Shown here piece by piece: positions 37,882 through 46,600 of a DNA stretch of 57,625 nt (positions are counted from its first letter, which is position 1; the number at the start of each line of letters is the position of its first letter). Source of the DNA: a virus; IMG/VR virus record IMGVR_UViG_3300036770_005327, positions 1-57,625 of that record; one strand, 5' to 3'. Position numbers and translations under genes: made by a program. The notes beneath the pieces are model-generated. The model saw nothing but the letters and a program-made list of their open reading frames with translations, searched no databases and had not been told where the DNA came from.

Positions 37882-38673
37882 ATGAATATTTTAGATTTTC
37901 ACGCCAGCGATTTGCTGGAAGGTTTCCTAGTCAAATATAACGACTTAGTGGCGGAGCTGAATACAGCACAGCAAGAACTGACACTTGTGTCTGAGATTGC
38001 TCAAAAAGCAGATCAAGCCATTACAGCTGCAGGGCTGTTGGATAGTCAGGTTACTGAGCTTACCAAAATCAATAAACAGTTAGACACTCTGCTGAACGCC
38101 AGGACAGCAGAGCTGAAAAAAGCTAACGAACTGTCAGCAATGCTCCGGGTCGAAATCAACACCTTAAAATCTGCCGGTATCGAACGGCTGAAAGAACAAA
38201 ACAAGCGTCTTAAGTCTACTAATGAAGACTTGACCGCAAAAAATGGACGTATTCTCAAAGAAAAAGAGGAAGTAAGTAGAAAATTGAATGCTGTGCTAAA
38301 GGAATGCAGGCAACTCGAAACAGAAAATCTGCAACTGGGTCGCGAATTGTCGCACAACCAAGGCACCGGGATCTGGCACAAAGGGGAGCACCACCTGATC
38401 GTGTGGCCACAAATTGTGGCGACTCAAGATCCAGGCGGTAAGGTACACAAAAGCCGGCCTTTACTTTACATGCACACTTCTGGCCGTGGCGGCCTGATCA
38501 CCTATGATCCAATCAATGGCGCGACACTTAGTGCAGCACCGAAAGGAGGTTTAAAGCCTTCTGCTGACGCCCTGGAGCATGCTGCTACTTGGCTCTACAA
38601 GGTGAACGAACTGCAAAAAGGCGCGGTCACACCAGAGGATATGGCCTGTGTTAACTTCAATGGTGGTGAATAA
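37882..38673 (+). CDS. long coiled-coil protein with small globular C-terminus
   Basis: 263 residues from ATG 37882, with AAGGT eight bases upstream (the frame opens at 37858, inside the preceding gene). Residues about 15-165 are one long coiled coil (VAELNTAQQELTLVSEIAQ through LKECRQLETENLQLGREL). The last 95 residues (GIWHKGEHHLIVWPQIVATQ, then GRGGLITYDPINGATL) are a compact beta-rich domain. Such a rod with a head could tether plasmid DNA or a complex. It overlaps the small membrane peptide that follows. Function not known. Confidence 0.65.
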   Translation: MNILDFHASDLLEGFLVKYNDLVAELNTAQQELTLVSEIAQKADQAITAAGLLDSQVTELTKINKQLDTLLNARTAELKKANELSAMLRVEINTLKSAGIERLKEQNKRLKSTNEDLTAKNGRILKEKEEVSRKLNAVLKECRQLETENLQLGRELSHNQGTGIWHKGEHHLIVWPQIVATQDPGGKVHKSRPLLYMHTSGRGGLITYDPINGATLSAAPKGGLKPSADALEHAATWLYKVNELQKGAVTPEDMACVNFNGGE

Positions 38674-38756
38674 TGCTTATTGTGTTAAGCGCCCTGGCAT
38701 GGCTGGTGGTGATTTTTCTTTTCGCGTGGTTTGTCCATCAGGCATTAAAACGATAA
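38673..38756 (+). CDS. 27-residue single-span membrane peptide
   Basis: ATG 38673 overlaps the TAA of the coiled-coil gene (TAATG), with GGTGG ten bases upstream. The product MLIVLSALAWLVVIFLFAWF plus a basic end (VHQALKR) is one transmembrane helix. Translation coupling and the clean hydrophobic pattern support a real gene. Tiny membrane proteins next to plasmid replication genes can be toxins or membrane anchors, but no antitoxin is obvious. Confidence 0.7.
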   Translation: MLIVLSALAWLVVIFLFAWFVHQALKR

Positions 38757-38763
38757 TGCCAAG

Positions 38764-38810
38764 CCGTTCGCAATCCCGCGCAAGCGGGATGCAGTGAGCG
38801 TAGCGAACGG
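38764..38810. repeat. cruciform: outer arms CCGTTCGC/GCGAACGG with inner hairpin
   Basis: CCGTTCGC (38764-38771) pairs with GCGAACGG (38803-38810). Inside it ATCCCGC - GCAA - GCGGGAT (38773-38790) forms a second stem. It follows the last plus-strand gene by eight bases, and a T-rich stretch (CTTTTTGCTTTTTCTTT) lies beyond. It may end the plus-strand operon or be part of the origin. Confidence 0.6.
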
Positions 38811-38989
38811 GCACGCTTTTTGCTTTTTCTTTCCTGCTGAACCCGCCCCTCCGGGGCGGCTTAGTGCGGTGCCAGTTGTATCAATTAAAATTTTTATCAT
38901 CTCCCCTTAGCATCATAAATTTGTAGCACTGCCTACAGCTGTCGATTTATATAGTTGTTGCTCAGTTAACCAATCTAATTACGTCCTTA

Positions 38990-39041
38990 GGCAGCTGCTT
39001 TAGCAGCTTGCATAACCCAGTCCAGCCGCAGGCTGACATTA
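38990..39041. repeat. structured repeat, copy 1
   Basis: 52 bases with two hairpins: AGCTGCT-TT-AGCAGCT and CAGCC-GCA-GGCTG, joined by TGCATAA. It is paired with a second copy at 39082-39131 that keeps both stems. Confidence 0.7.
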
Positions 39042-39081
39042 TGCTTTTGATTTTTCAAAAACCAATCAGCATATATCGGTT

Positions 39082-39131
39082 GGCAGCTGCCTTGGCAGCT
39101 TGCATAATCGCCCAGCCGGAGGCTGACATTA
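39082..39131. repeat. structured repeat, copy 2
   Basis: 50 bases, the counterpart of 38990-39041. In the first stem one pair changes from T-A to C-G (AGCTGCC-TT-GGCAGCT), a compensating change. The second stem is CAGCC-GGA-GGCTG, with only the loop changed. Conservation of pairing between copies suggests the structure matters, as RNA or as single-stranded DNA. Confidence 0.75.
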
Positions 39132-39189
39132 CTAGCCAAAGGCGCGACTGAAATAACAATTATTTTTTTTAGATATGGTTATAGCGTAG

Positions 39190-39411
39190 CTAGAGCGATG
39201 TGCGGGTAATTCTACCGTTAGGATAAATAACTCTAAATCGACGTTTGCGGTTAATGGTATTTAGCACAAAGAAAGCCCTGATCACGCTACCCTGAGATCC
39301 CTGCCTGGCATAGCTCCCTAAATTGCGCACAAATTTACTCACAGAAAACACGAATTTTATACACAGGGGAAGTGTTGCAGAAAAACTTAACGGTTGAAAA
39401 ATGAGCAACAT
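39190..39411 (-). CDS. possible small protein downstream of rep (weak)
   Basis: 73 residues from ATG 39411, or about 50 from a GTG inside. The C-terminal part (NRKRRFRVIYPNGRITRTSL) is basic and could be real. It lies after the rep terminator within the putative origin and has no clear ribosome site, so it may be chance. Confidence 0.25.
   Translation of the reverse strand: MLLIFQPLSFSATLPLCIKFVFSVSKFVRNLGSYARQGSQGSVIRAFFVLNTINRKRRFRVIYPNGRITRTSL
39357..39365 (+). promoter_or_regulatory. DnaA box match TTATACACA
   Basis: TTATACACA fits the DnaA-box consensus TTATNCACA. It lies about 100 bases downstream of rep, within the presumed origin. A single nonamer can occur by chance, but its place is that expected of IncFII-type oriR. 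Confidence 0.5.
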
Positions 39412-39428
39412 TTATCAGCGGGAACGAC

Positions 39429-39448
39429 AAAAGCCCGAATCAACGGGC
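39429..39448 (-). terminator. terminator after rep
   Basis: On the minus strand GCCCG - TTGATT - CGGGC is followed by TTTTG, 19 bases after the rep stop. The T run is short, so termination is probably partial. Confidence 0.6.
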
Positions 39449-39466
39449 GTTTCAAAAACACTATGG

Positions 39467-40345
39467 TTAATGTGGTGGGCGCTTTTCCTTCTTGCCGCTT
39501 TCACTCACGCCTAGGCGGTGCAGAATGCTCCAGGCGTCAATATGCAACTGTCGAGGGGAATGTAAATAGAGATCACCATTGGCCAGCAATAGCTGTTTGC
39601 CAACATAATGCAGGCGTTCATCAACAGTCGTCAAACCGGCAAGGTAGGCTCGTTTTTTCTGCGCCCTGGCAGCATTTTTACGCCGCTCGTATGCTCGGTC
39701 CCAGGCCCATTTTTTACGCAAGGCTCGGGCTGCATTCAGCCGCATCGGTTGGCCAGATTGGATGTCTAAAATCTCTGCCAGTTTTTCCTGGTGGAGTTGA
39801 TGAAGTCGCTCTATGAGCGACTCATTCGCGCCTCCCGCCTCAAAAAACTTATCCGTTACAAACACCATAGACGGAAAGCAGATGCCATGGCTAGAGTTGT
39901 ACTGCGGTTTATATTCGTTAGTATCATAAGGCTGTAAAAGCCCAGCTGGCACAAAAACGCGCTTGATTATCCTGGTCATCCGGCTGTTGTTTACATCGAG
40001 CTCTGTCGCCAATTGTTCAAAACACTTTGTGGGCATCAGTGTTGCCATATCGAGGCAATCAAAAATAGCTAACCACACCTGATCGATCAGCTTTTTGCTG
40101 ACGTCTCTGAAATCTCGCTTTCGGTTCATCAGCTTGAAAGACTCAAGGATCACGAGGCTACTGTGGATCTTCTTCTTGGCTGCGATTCTAGCCAAAGCCC
40201 CCATCGCGCCAGGGAGTTTTTTATACGAGGATTTTCTGACGTGTTTCGGATTAGGATTGTGGCACTCAGTAGAGTGGTTGCCTCTGCGCCGGCGCGTCCG
40301 AGGTTTAACGCCGTCAGGCGCTTGGACATCAATATTATTTATCAT
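39467..40345 (-). CDS. replication initiator, IncFII/IncB RepA-like
   Basis: 292 residues from ATG 40345. The N-terminal 45 residues are basic (RTRRRRGNHSTECHNPNPK, then HVRKSSYKKLPGAM). The middle (DMATLMPTKCFEQLATELDV, then NNSRMTRIIKRVFVPAGLLQ) is a winged-helix pattern as in IncFII_repA initiators, and the C-terminal third is basic and helical. Such proteins bind the origin in cis and start theta replication. A weak ribosome site, a long leader with an antisense RNA and a possible activator pseudoknot fit an IncFII or IncB control scheme. Family assignment by layout and recalled pattern. Confidence 0.75.
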   Translation of the reverse strand: MINNIDVQAPDGVKPRTRRRRGNHSTECHNPNPKHVRKSSYKKLPGAMGALARIAAKKKIHSSLVILESFKLMNRKRDFRDVSKKLIDQVWLAIFDCLDMATLMPTKCFEQLATELDVNNSRMTRIIKRVFVPAGLLQPYDTNEYKPQYNSSHGICFPSMVFVTDKFFEAGGANESLIERLHQLHQEKLAEILDIQSGQPMRLNAARALRKKWAWDRAYERRKNAARAQKKRAYLAGLTTVDERLHYVGKQLLLANGDLYLHSPRQLHIDAWSILHRLGVSESGKKEKRPPH

Positions 40346-40361
40346 TTTATCAACTCAGTTG

Positions 40362-40389
40362 TTGACAGCAAATAAAAAGCCGTTACACT
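40362..40389 (+). promoter_or_regulatory. antisense RNA promoter in the rep leader
   Basis: TTGACA (40362-40367) and TACACT (40384-40389), 16 bases apart, on the strand opposite rep. Predicted start near 40396. Confidence 0.7.
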
Positions 40390-40395
40390 GAATCT

Positions 40396-40466
40396 TGCCC
40401 GCTCAAAGGCTTTATTGATTCAGTATAATTCCTGAAGAACCACATCCTGCCAGATGTGGTTTTTTG
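40396..40466 (+). ncRNA. antisense (counter-transcribed) RNA controlling rep
   Basis: A plus-strand RNA of about 70 bases is predicted from the promoter at 40362-40389 to the intrinsic terminator at 40438-40466. It is fully complementary to the rep mRNA leader. The major hairpin has a nine-pair stem (AACCACATC/GATGTGGTT) and a six-base loop (CTGCCA). On rep mRNA the same stem shows loop UGGCAG. Size and layout match CopA and RNAI-type inhibitors of IncFII and IncB plasmids. The RNA itself is a prediction. Confidence 0.75.
40438..40466 (+). terminator. terminator of the antisense RNA
   Basis: AACCACATC - CTGCCA - GATGTGGTT followed by six T. This is the same stem as the target hairpin on the rep mRNA. 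Confidence 0.85.
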
Positions 40467-40594
40467 CTTTTAGTACCTGTCAGATTTTATTTCATTTTGG
40501 TTTTAAGCTCGTTTTTGGCTATTTTTTGGCTCAAAATGAAACTTTACAAATCATTTTGAGCCCATTCTACACAGACAGCATATCATTGCAAACA

Positions 40595-40623
40595 TTTATA
40601 CTAGATCAAAGGCTGGATCGCAA
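40595..40623 (-). promoter_or_regulatory. rep promoter
   Basis: On the minus strand TTGCGA (40623-40618) and TATAAA (40600-40595), 17 bases apart. GATC sites at 40604 and 40616 lie in or at the edge of the promoter, and two more (40625, 40640) lie just upstream. Confidence 0.65.
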
Positions 40624-40643
40624 CGATCCACGTCCTGTGGATC
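40604..40643. promoter_or_regulatory. GATC (Dam) cluster at the rep promoter
   Basis: GATC at 40604, 40616, 40625 and 40640: four sites in 40 bases, within dyads (CGATCCAC-GTCCT-GTGGATCG at 40624-40644 and GGATCG-CAA-CGATCC at 40615-40629). Dam clusters mark origins and methylation-controlled promoters. Confidence 0.75.
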
Positions 40644-40656
40644 GCTTTGAAATGCG

Positions 40657-43600
40657 TTATTCCGCTAAATGCTGCAGTTTTTTCGACAAAATGACACCAT
40701 TCACAGCCCTATCACTCAAAGCCGCCCTCTGTTTGAGGCTTTTAATCCGGTGTGCGGCCGTAATCTTCATTGTGGGCTGCGCCAGGTTAAACGCCTCGAT
40801 GTCATCCAGTGTTTGTGCCACCAATAAATCGTCATCATTGCGTCTGGCCAGGGCGTAGCGATTTAGCAGCAACTTCCGGCGGTCCTGGATCCGCCGTGCA
40901 CTGGTTGCCAACGCATTGTTCTGGCCGTATTGCTCCGACACCTCTATCGGCGTAAAACCATTGGCCTGAAGTGCAATCTGCCACACCGATAGCTCGTCCA
41001 GAATTGGATCGCCGCGCTTAGTCTGCACGCCATCAGTCGCATAACGGACCGATTTAAACCAATCCCGCGCAAATTTTGGCACTGCAGACTCCCAGGCGCG
41101 CCCTGTGTGGCCCTCACGGGCTAATTGAGTGGCTTTACCCCAGCCGGCTAAAATGCCGTACATAGGGCCAAGTGCCTGCTCAGCGTAATACTGTACTGCG
41201 GCCTCCCCCTCAAGATCAGCTTCAGCATCGCGGAACCACAGGTTATTCATGCCGATCCGATTGGTTAGGTCCGCGCCAGTCACATTGCCAGGCAAACCAG
41301 ACATAATGACACTGGCGCCCGTTTCCCCAATGGCTTCAGCCAGCGCTTCGCGCACAGCCGCATCAAAATCAAACGGTTCGTCTTCATCATCCAACATGGT
41401 GTTGAAGATCCCCGCAATAACACTGTAAAGCGGCAGTCCTGCAGCACCAGCGAAAAACAGCGTCATCCCCAACATGCCGGCAAGTTGCTTTTGAGCAATC
41501 TTCTTATCTTCCCCACGCCCCCAAAAGCTTTGCTGGAAGTCACGGATTAACCGGTAGGTCATATTGACACTGTGCTGACGGAACAGCAGCAGAACGCGAG
41601 CCATATCGCCTTGCATGAAGCGTGGCCGGTTGCTGTTGGCATAATCAAAATGGCTGAGCTTGGTTAGCTCTATGGCTTCAGCAATCGCCTCTCGATGCGC
41701 TTTACTGTCGCCATATTGCTCACCGGCATACAACTTAGATAACTTGTTGTAAGCCAGTTTATAACTAGCCATAGCCGTGACTTCACGGTTAAAACGCTCC
41801 GCGTGGTGGAACATGAAGCCAGCGACTTGCATCACTTTGTGATATCTGGGCGAATACGCCACGCCACCATCGGCAATACCGGTCATATCATGCGCCATGG
41901 TTTTATCGATAATGCCGCTTTCTTCCAGCTCCCGGAATGCTGAAAGTTCACGGCCGTTCAAAGTTTTATCGACGTTACCTTTGCCTTTGATAAAAGCCTT
42001 ACTCATTTCAGCCAGCATTTTGCCAGCCTCTTTGTAAGTATATCGAGCCCCCAACACTGGCAAACCGACCATTGCCGTCTGCGTTATATTCACCAGCGCC
42101 GCTGCTGGCGTGGTTCCCAAGTACCAGAAAAAGCCAAAGCCTGTCAGCTTATTGGCCCACTCTGAGCCTTTAGGGTTTAGGATCCATTCGTTACGCTGCG
42201 TCAGCTCGTTGACAACTTGTGTTGCCCTGACCTTATCGTCAGCATTGGTTATAGTCCGGACTTCATCTTCCATAGCAAGCAGATGTGATTGCATATGATG
42301 TGTATTGCTTACCTTAGCAATCTGATAGGCCGTATGAAATTGGTTATGCGCAAAAGCGCGCAGCGCATCCTGGTCATAACCACTGACACCTTTGCGGTGG
42401 ATCATGTGCTTTCTGACACTTAAGTCTGGCGAGTGCTCTAAAAAGAGCTGATATAAATCATCCTGGATCTTACTGTTCTGGCTAAAGACAGGACTGAATT
42501 TCAGCAATAAGTCTTTCATAAAGCCGGCACTGACACCACTCATCATTGATGAGTATTCAAATTGATAACCACCTTCAACAACTACACCGGCCCCGCGCTG
42601 TTCTTCCATCCATTGTTGCATTTGCGCGTTGGTTTCAAACATGCTGAAAGCATGCAACTCACCCGTTTCGCGATCTTTGGCCACAGCTTTGTATTTACCG
42701 AATCGCTGCAGTGGAAAGTAAATACCGTTGAGCTCGTTCAGCTCAAATTCTTCGCGCATCATGCTAATTTGCGCGGCAGCCACACGTTTATCAGCGATCA
42801 GGTCTTCTATGCGCTTTTCCAGGGCAATTTTGCGCTGAGTGTTCATTTCAAGATAAGAATCTCGGACCTCGATAAACATCTGCTGATATTCAGCCGGCAG
42901 CGCCAGGAAGTCAGCGCGTAACTGGGCATAAGCTTCTTCCTGCATCGGCACTTTATCCATTGCCGCCTGGATCCGGGCACGGCGCTGCATGCCTCTGGCC
43001 ACAGCTTCAGCTTCGCCGTTGCGTGATTTGATAAAGGCTTTGGCTCGACTCATCAACATTTGATACGTCTGCCTGGTAATGGTCGGATAAAATTTTGACA
43101 TCGACGGATCAACACCCATCAGCGTAGCTTCGTGCATTAAATCAGCCAGCTTGGCTGATGCGGCTTTATCTTTACCAACCAGCTTGCGCCATTTATCTGC
43201 GGTGCCGTGGGTTAAATTAAGCAGGTTGTTGCGCTGGGCTTCCATTGCAGCCACTTGGGCGTTGTAGCGGCGCAAGCTTGGCAACAAATCGCCAGCAATG
43301 TCAGCAAGATAATTACGCGGCAATAACTGTAACATTGCTGGACGAGCTCTATCAGGCCACTTAGTTTTTACCGCCTGCCATAACTTAGCTGGCTTAAATG
43401 CCTCAACCCAACGCTGCATACGCTCTGCATTGATCTGCGATACAGCATCCGCAATCGCATTACCTGTCCGGGGCAACATAGCCGGCGCGTCAAAATCTAA
43501 ATCATTACGCACAGGCTGACTGCCTGCCTTTTGCAAGACTTCCTTCGCCTGAGACAAAATCAAGAACAGGTCATGCTCATTCGTTTTCGTCAGCTTGGTA

Positions 43601-46600
43601 ACTAAATCGCCCAAGCCTAACTCATGCAAAGCCTGTTTTAACTTGGCCAACAGGCGTCTGATAGAGGCCCATACACCGACTGGAACATCTGATTCTTTAA
43701 TGTGTGCAATCAATTCATCGACCAACGCGGCCTGAATATTGGGGTGATTTAAATCCTGGTAATATTTTTTATACCCCTCCAAATCCATCTGATACTTGGC
43801 AGCTAATTGCTTGAGCTTCGACTCCCCTAATTGCATCGCAATTTTGTTTAATTCATCGAAAACACCTTTACCGAACAGCTTCCTTACACCGTAGTGTCGC
43901 AGACGTTCATGGACCAGCAACTCTTGCAAGGACGGTAAATCACGAATATGCTGCAGGTTGATATAAACCTTCCCTTGGAAAAGAAAACCATGCGCATCTG
44001 GACTGGCAAAGGCCTGAATATCTTCAGGAAAATCAGAGAATTTTTCGGCAATAAAAGTACCACTGCCACTGTCAGCCAACCTGGCATCGAAGGCCTTAGC
44101 GAACATTCTGGCCTTTTGCAAAGTGATCCCTGGGCTGACTTGACCGCGGGATGGAACCATGCCGGTGTCGTCCCGCACAACATTTCCGAGGTGCGCCGGC
44201 GCATCAATGGCAGCTGACGTCACTTGATGGCCATCAAAACCAACAGCTGCAGATGGTATTGCATTACCCCCAGCTTGAACCCAAGCATCGCGATAGGATT
44301 GCAGGCCGCGCAGTTGCACCAATTTATTCAGCTCAGGCAGTACAGCCGCTAATTTTTGTTCAGAGAAAACCGCCGACATCACATTGCCGACACTAAAAAA
44401 CTCTGCGCCCATCGCCTTTTGCAGGGCTTCGCTAAACTTAATATCTTTAACAGCTTGGGTTTTGTTTGCCTTCGGGATCTCAATTTTCCATTCATCTGAA
44501 CGCACCGGCAATACGCGAATACTCTGCGACAGATCGAACACCCCAAGGTCTTTTAACAGCTTACGGTTGGATGTTAAGAACTTCTGCAGTACCGTCAAAT
44601 CACGTAACGCAAAATCACTGCCGGCATCAGTCCTGGAAAACTGATCATCCTTAAAGTTTTTCGGCATCAGGATCCCCTGGTGCACATCGCCACGATGATC
44701 AGTAAACGAAATGATCCGGCCGCTTAACTTTTTCGACCCCATGATTGCATTACCAGTGGCAACAAAGCGGGTTTCCCTGCGTTCTTCACCTTTGCGCACC
44801 GGCTTAAAGGTGTCATGGATCAACTTTTCATTGGCCACTGATGTTTTCGTTGCTGACACGCCGCCTTCCTGCAGGCTGGTCAACTGAGAAACTGACAAAT
44901 CAATTTGACGGATCCCGCTGTCCACCATAAAGGTGAATTTCACCTTACTACCAGAATACGGATTACCTTTGCCGGCGCGGTGTGAATCCTTCACGGCCAC
45001 AACAACCCCCTTCACCAGTTCTTCCGGCAGCTTGATGTTAAAATGGTGCCCTATTTGGAACCGCTTAAGCGCATCTTCCGTTGCCTGAACGGATGCACGA
45101 TAACGCTGCATAGCTTCTTCTGCAGTAGTTACATCCGCTTGCGCGGCCATAATCTTGCTGTTTTTCTTCGATTCATCCTTTGAATTAGTCTTTGTTTCAA
45201 CCTTGGCCAACTCTGCTTGCGCTCTTTTTAACGTGCCCTGCAGCTTTTTCTCAAACTGTCGGTCGCGCTCTTTGGCAGCCAAAATACCGGCAACGACCGC
45301 ATCAGGATCTTTAATCTTAGCCAGCGCTTTAAGGACATCATCAGCTGACGGCGGCTTACCTTGGTACTTGGTATCGACCTTATGCAAAAAGGTGTGGCCA
45401 CCGAACACGGTATCAGGGAACTTACCTTCATAAATAACCTTGGAGTCCAGGATCTTCGCATCCAAATCCATGGTCTTTGGCTCTAAATCATTCTGCCCAG
45501 TCTTGTCCAGGTACTCGATAAGATCGGCATACTCGTTTTCCAGCTCAGCATAAATTTCCTTTTGCTGCTTCACTGGCAACAACGCCATCCGGCCTGTAGC
45601 TTTTTCATAAATGCCTGGATAAACCACATCTTCAGCAGGAACCCCAAGCGACAGGTCACGCGCCACTTCCGGATATTCCCGTAAGTAGTCACTCATGACT
45701 TTATCGCCATACTTATTCATCATGTCCTGCGCTTTGAGATTCACATCTGAATCTGTGTTGGCACTGGTTTGGGCATTGAGCGATTTAAACTTTTTCGACG
45801 TTCTGGCCGCTGGCCGCTTTTCTGCAGGGATGGCCAATGACAACATGCTATAGCTTGGCAGCTCGATTTGGCCGGTGCGGTTAATGCGGCCAAGCATCTG
45901 CATCAGAATGTTAATGTCGGCCATAGCCTGCATAACAATCATGTGACGCGGTGATTGGTCTTTAAATTTTTCAGCGGCATGGATACTCAGGCCTGTTGAG
46001 CCAGCCACGTTTAAAATCAACGCATCTAAGCGACCATCATTAAAGGCGTCCACTGTGCCGCGCTTGTCGTTCTGTTCTTCTGCCGAACGAACGGCAAGGG
46101 TAGGAACTTCAGTTTGGTAGTCGATACGATAACCACGGCCAGTAATTTCACTCGTGCGGATCCCTGCTTTTTCCAGCTCATCACGTACATAGTCAATAGG
46201 GGATAACGGAATGCTGGATAAGTTTAAATCCTGAATAATTTCTTTGGCTTCAAGGTATAACATCTGAACATCAGCCGGTAGTTCATGCAGTGGAACATCA
46301 ATCGCACGAACATCCCCAGTTTCATCCGTCACTGAAATACGGCGGGTTCGGTCAAGTGCTTTTAACAGCACATCGCGATAATCAGCCCGGACAGGATCAC
46401 CTACGCTCAGCCCGTTTTCATCGACAAAACCATTTAAAAATGCCCCCATAGTATTCTGCAAAGCAATCACAGGCTTTTGGCCAGCTTTCTTCAACTCAAT
46501 GGCTTTATCAATCGTTGCACGGACCTTAAGACCAATCAGCAATTGTGAAATGAAATTATGCACAATGCTGGTAAAGTTTGAGTGGTCAACGCCTGATGCT

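Larger units (their letters stand above)
38757..39466. other. noncoding replication-origin candidate region
   Basis: About 710 bases with no convincing gene, between the convergent XRE operon and rep. It holds a cruciform-like repeat (38764-38810), a GC-rich hairpin (GCCCCTCCGGGGC near 38846), two structured repeats (38990-39041 and 39082-39131), a DnaA-box match (39357-39365) and the rep terminator. In IncFII and IncB replicons the origin lies downstream of rep, reached through a cis element. That makes this the likely oriR; sequence alone cannot fix the nick or melt point. Confidence 0.55.
40346..40656 (-). promoter_or_regulatory. rep leader and copy-control region
   Basis: 311 bases without a protein gene. 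On the minus strand it carries the rep promoter (40595-40623), a leader of about 240 bases with a 12-pair stem (GGCTCAAAATGA ... TCATTTTGAGCC, about 40528-40562), and the stem-loop shared with the antisense RNA. A candidate pairing partner of that loop lies about 20 bases before the rep start. On the plus strand it carries the antisense RNA promoter and terminator. Four GATC sites cluster at its upstream end. Confidence 0.7.

Noticed and set aside
38990-39131. Type III toxin-antitoxin RNA repeats
   Set aside because: Only two copies with long spacing, and no toxin frame follows directly on either strand.
40393-40455. 20-codon frame MWFFRNYTESIKPLSGQDSV in the rep leader as a RepY/Tap-type leader peptide
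   Set aside because: Start lies within the antisense-target hairpin with no spaced ribosome site, and its stop is about 48 bases from the rep start, so coupling is not evident. It remains possible.
40624-40644. Intrinsic terminator after the giant gene
   Set aside because: The stem CGATCCAC/GTGGATCG is good but no T run follows on the minus strand; it is better explained as part of the GATC dyad.
40454-40858. 134-codon plus-strand frame opposite the rep leader and the giant gene end
   Set aside because: It overlaps the rep promoter and the 3' end of the giant gene; hydrophobic by chance, no ribosome site.
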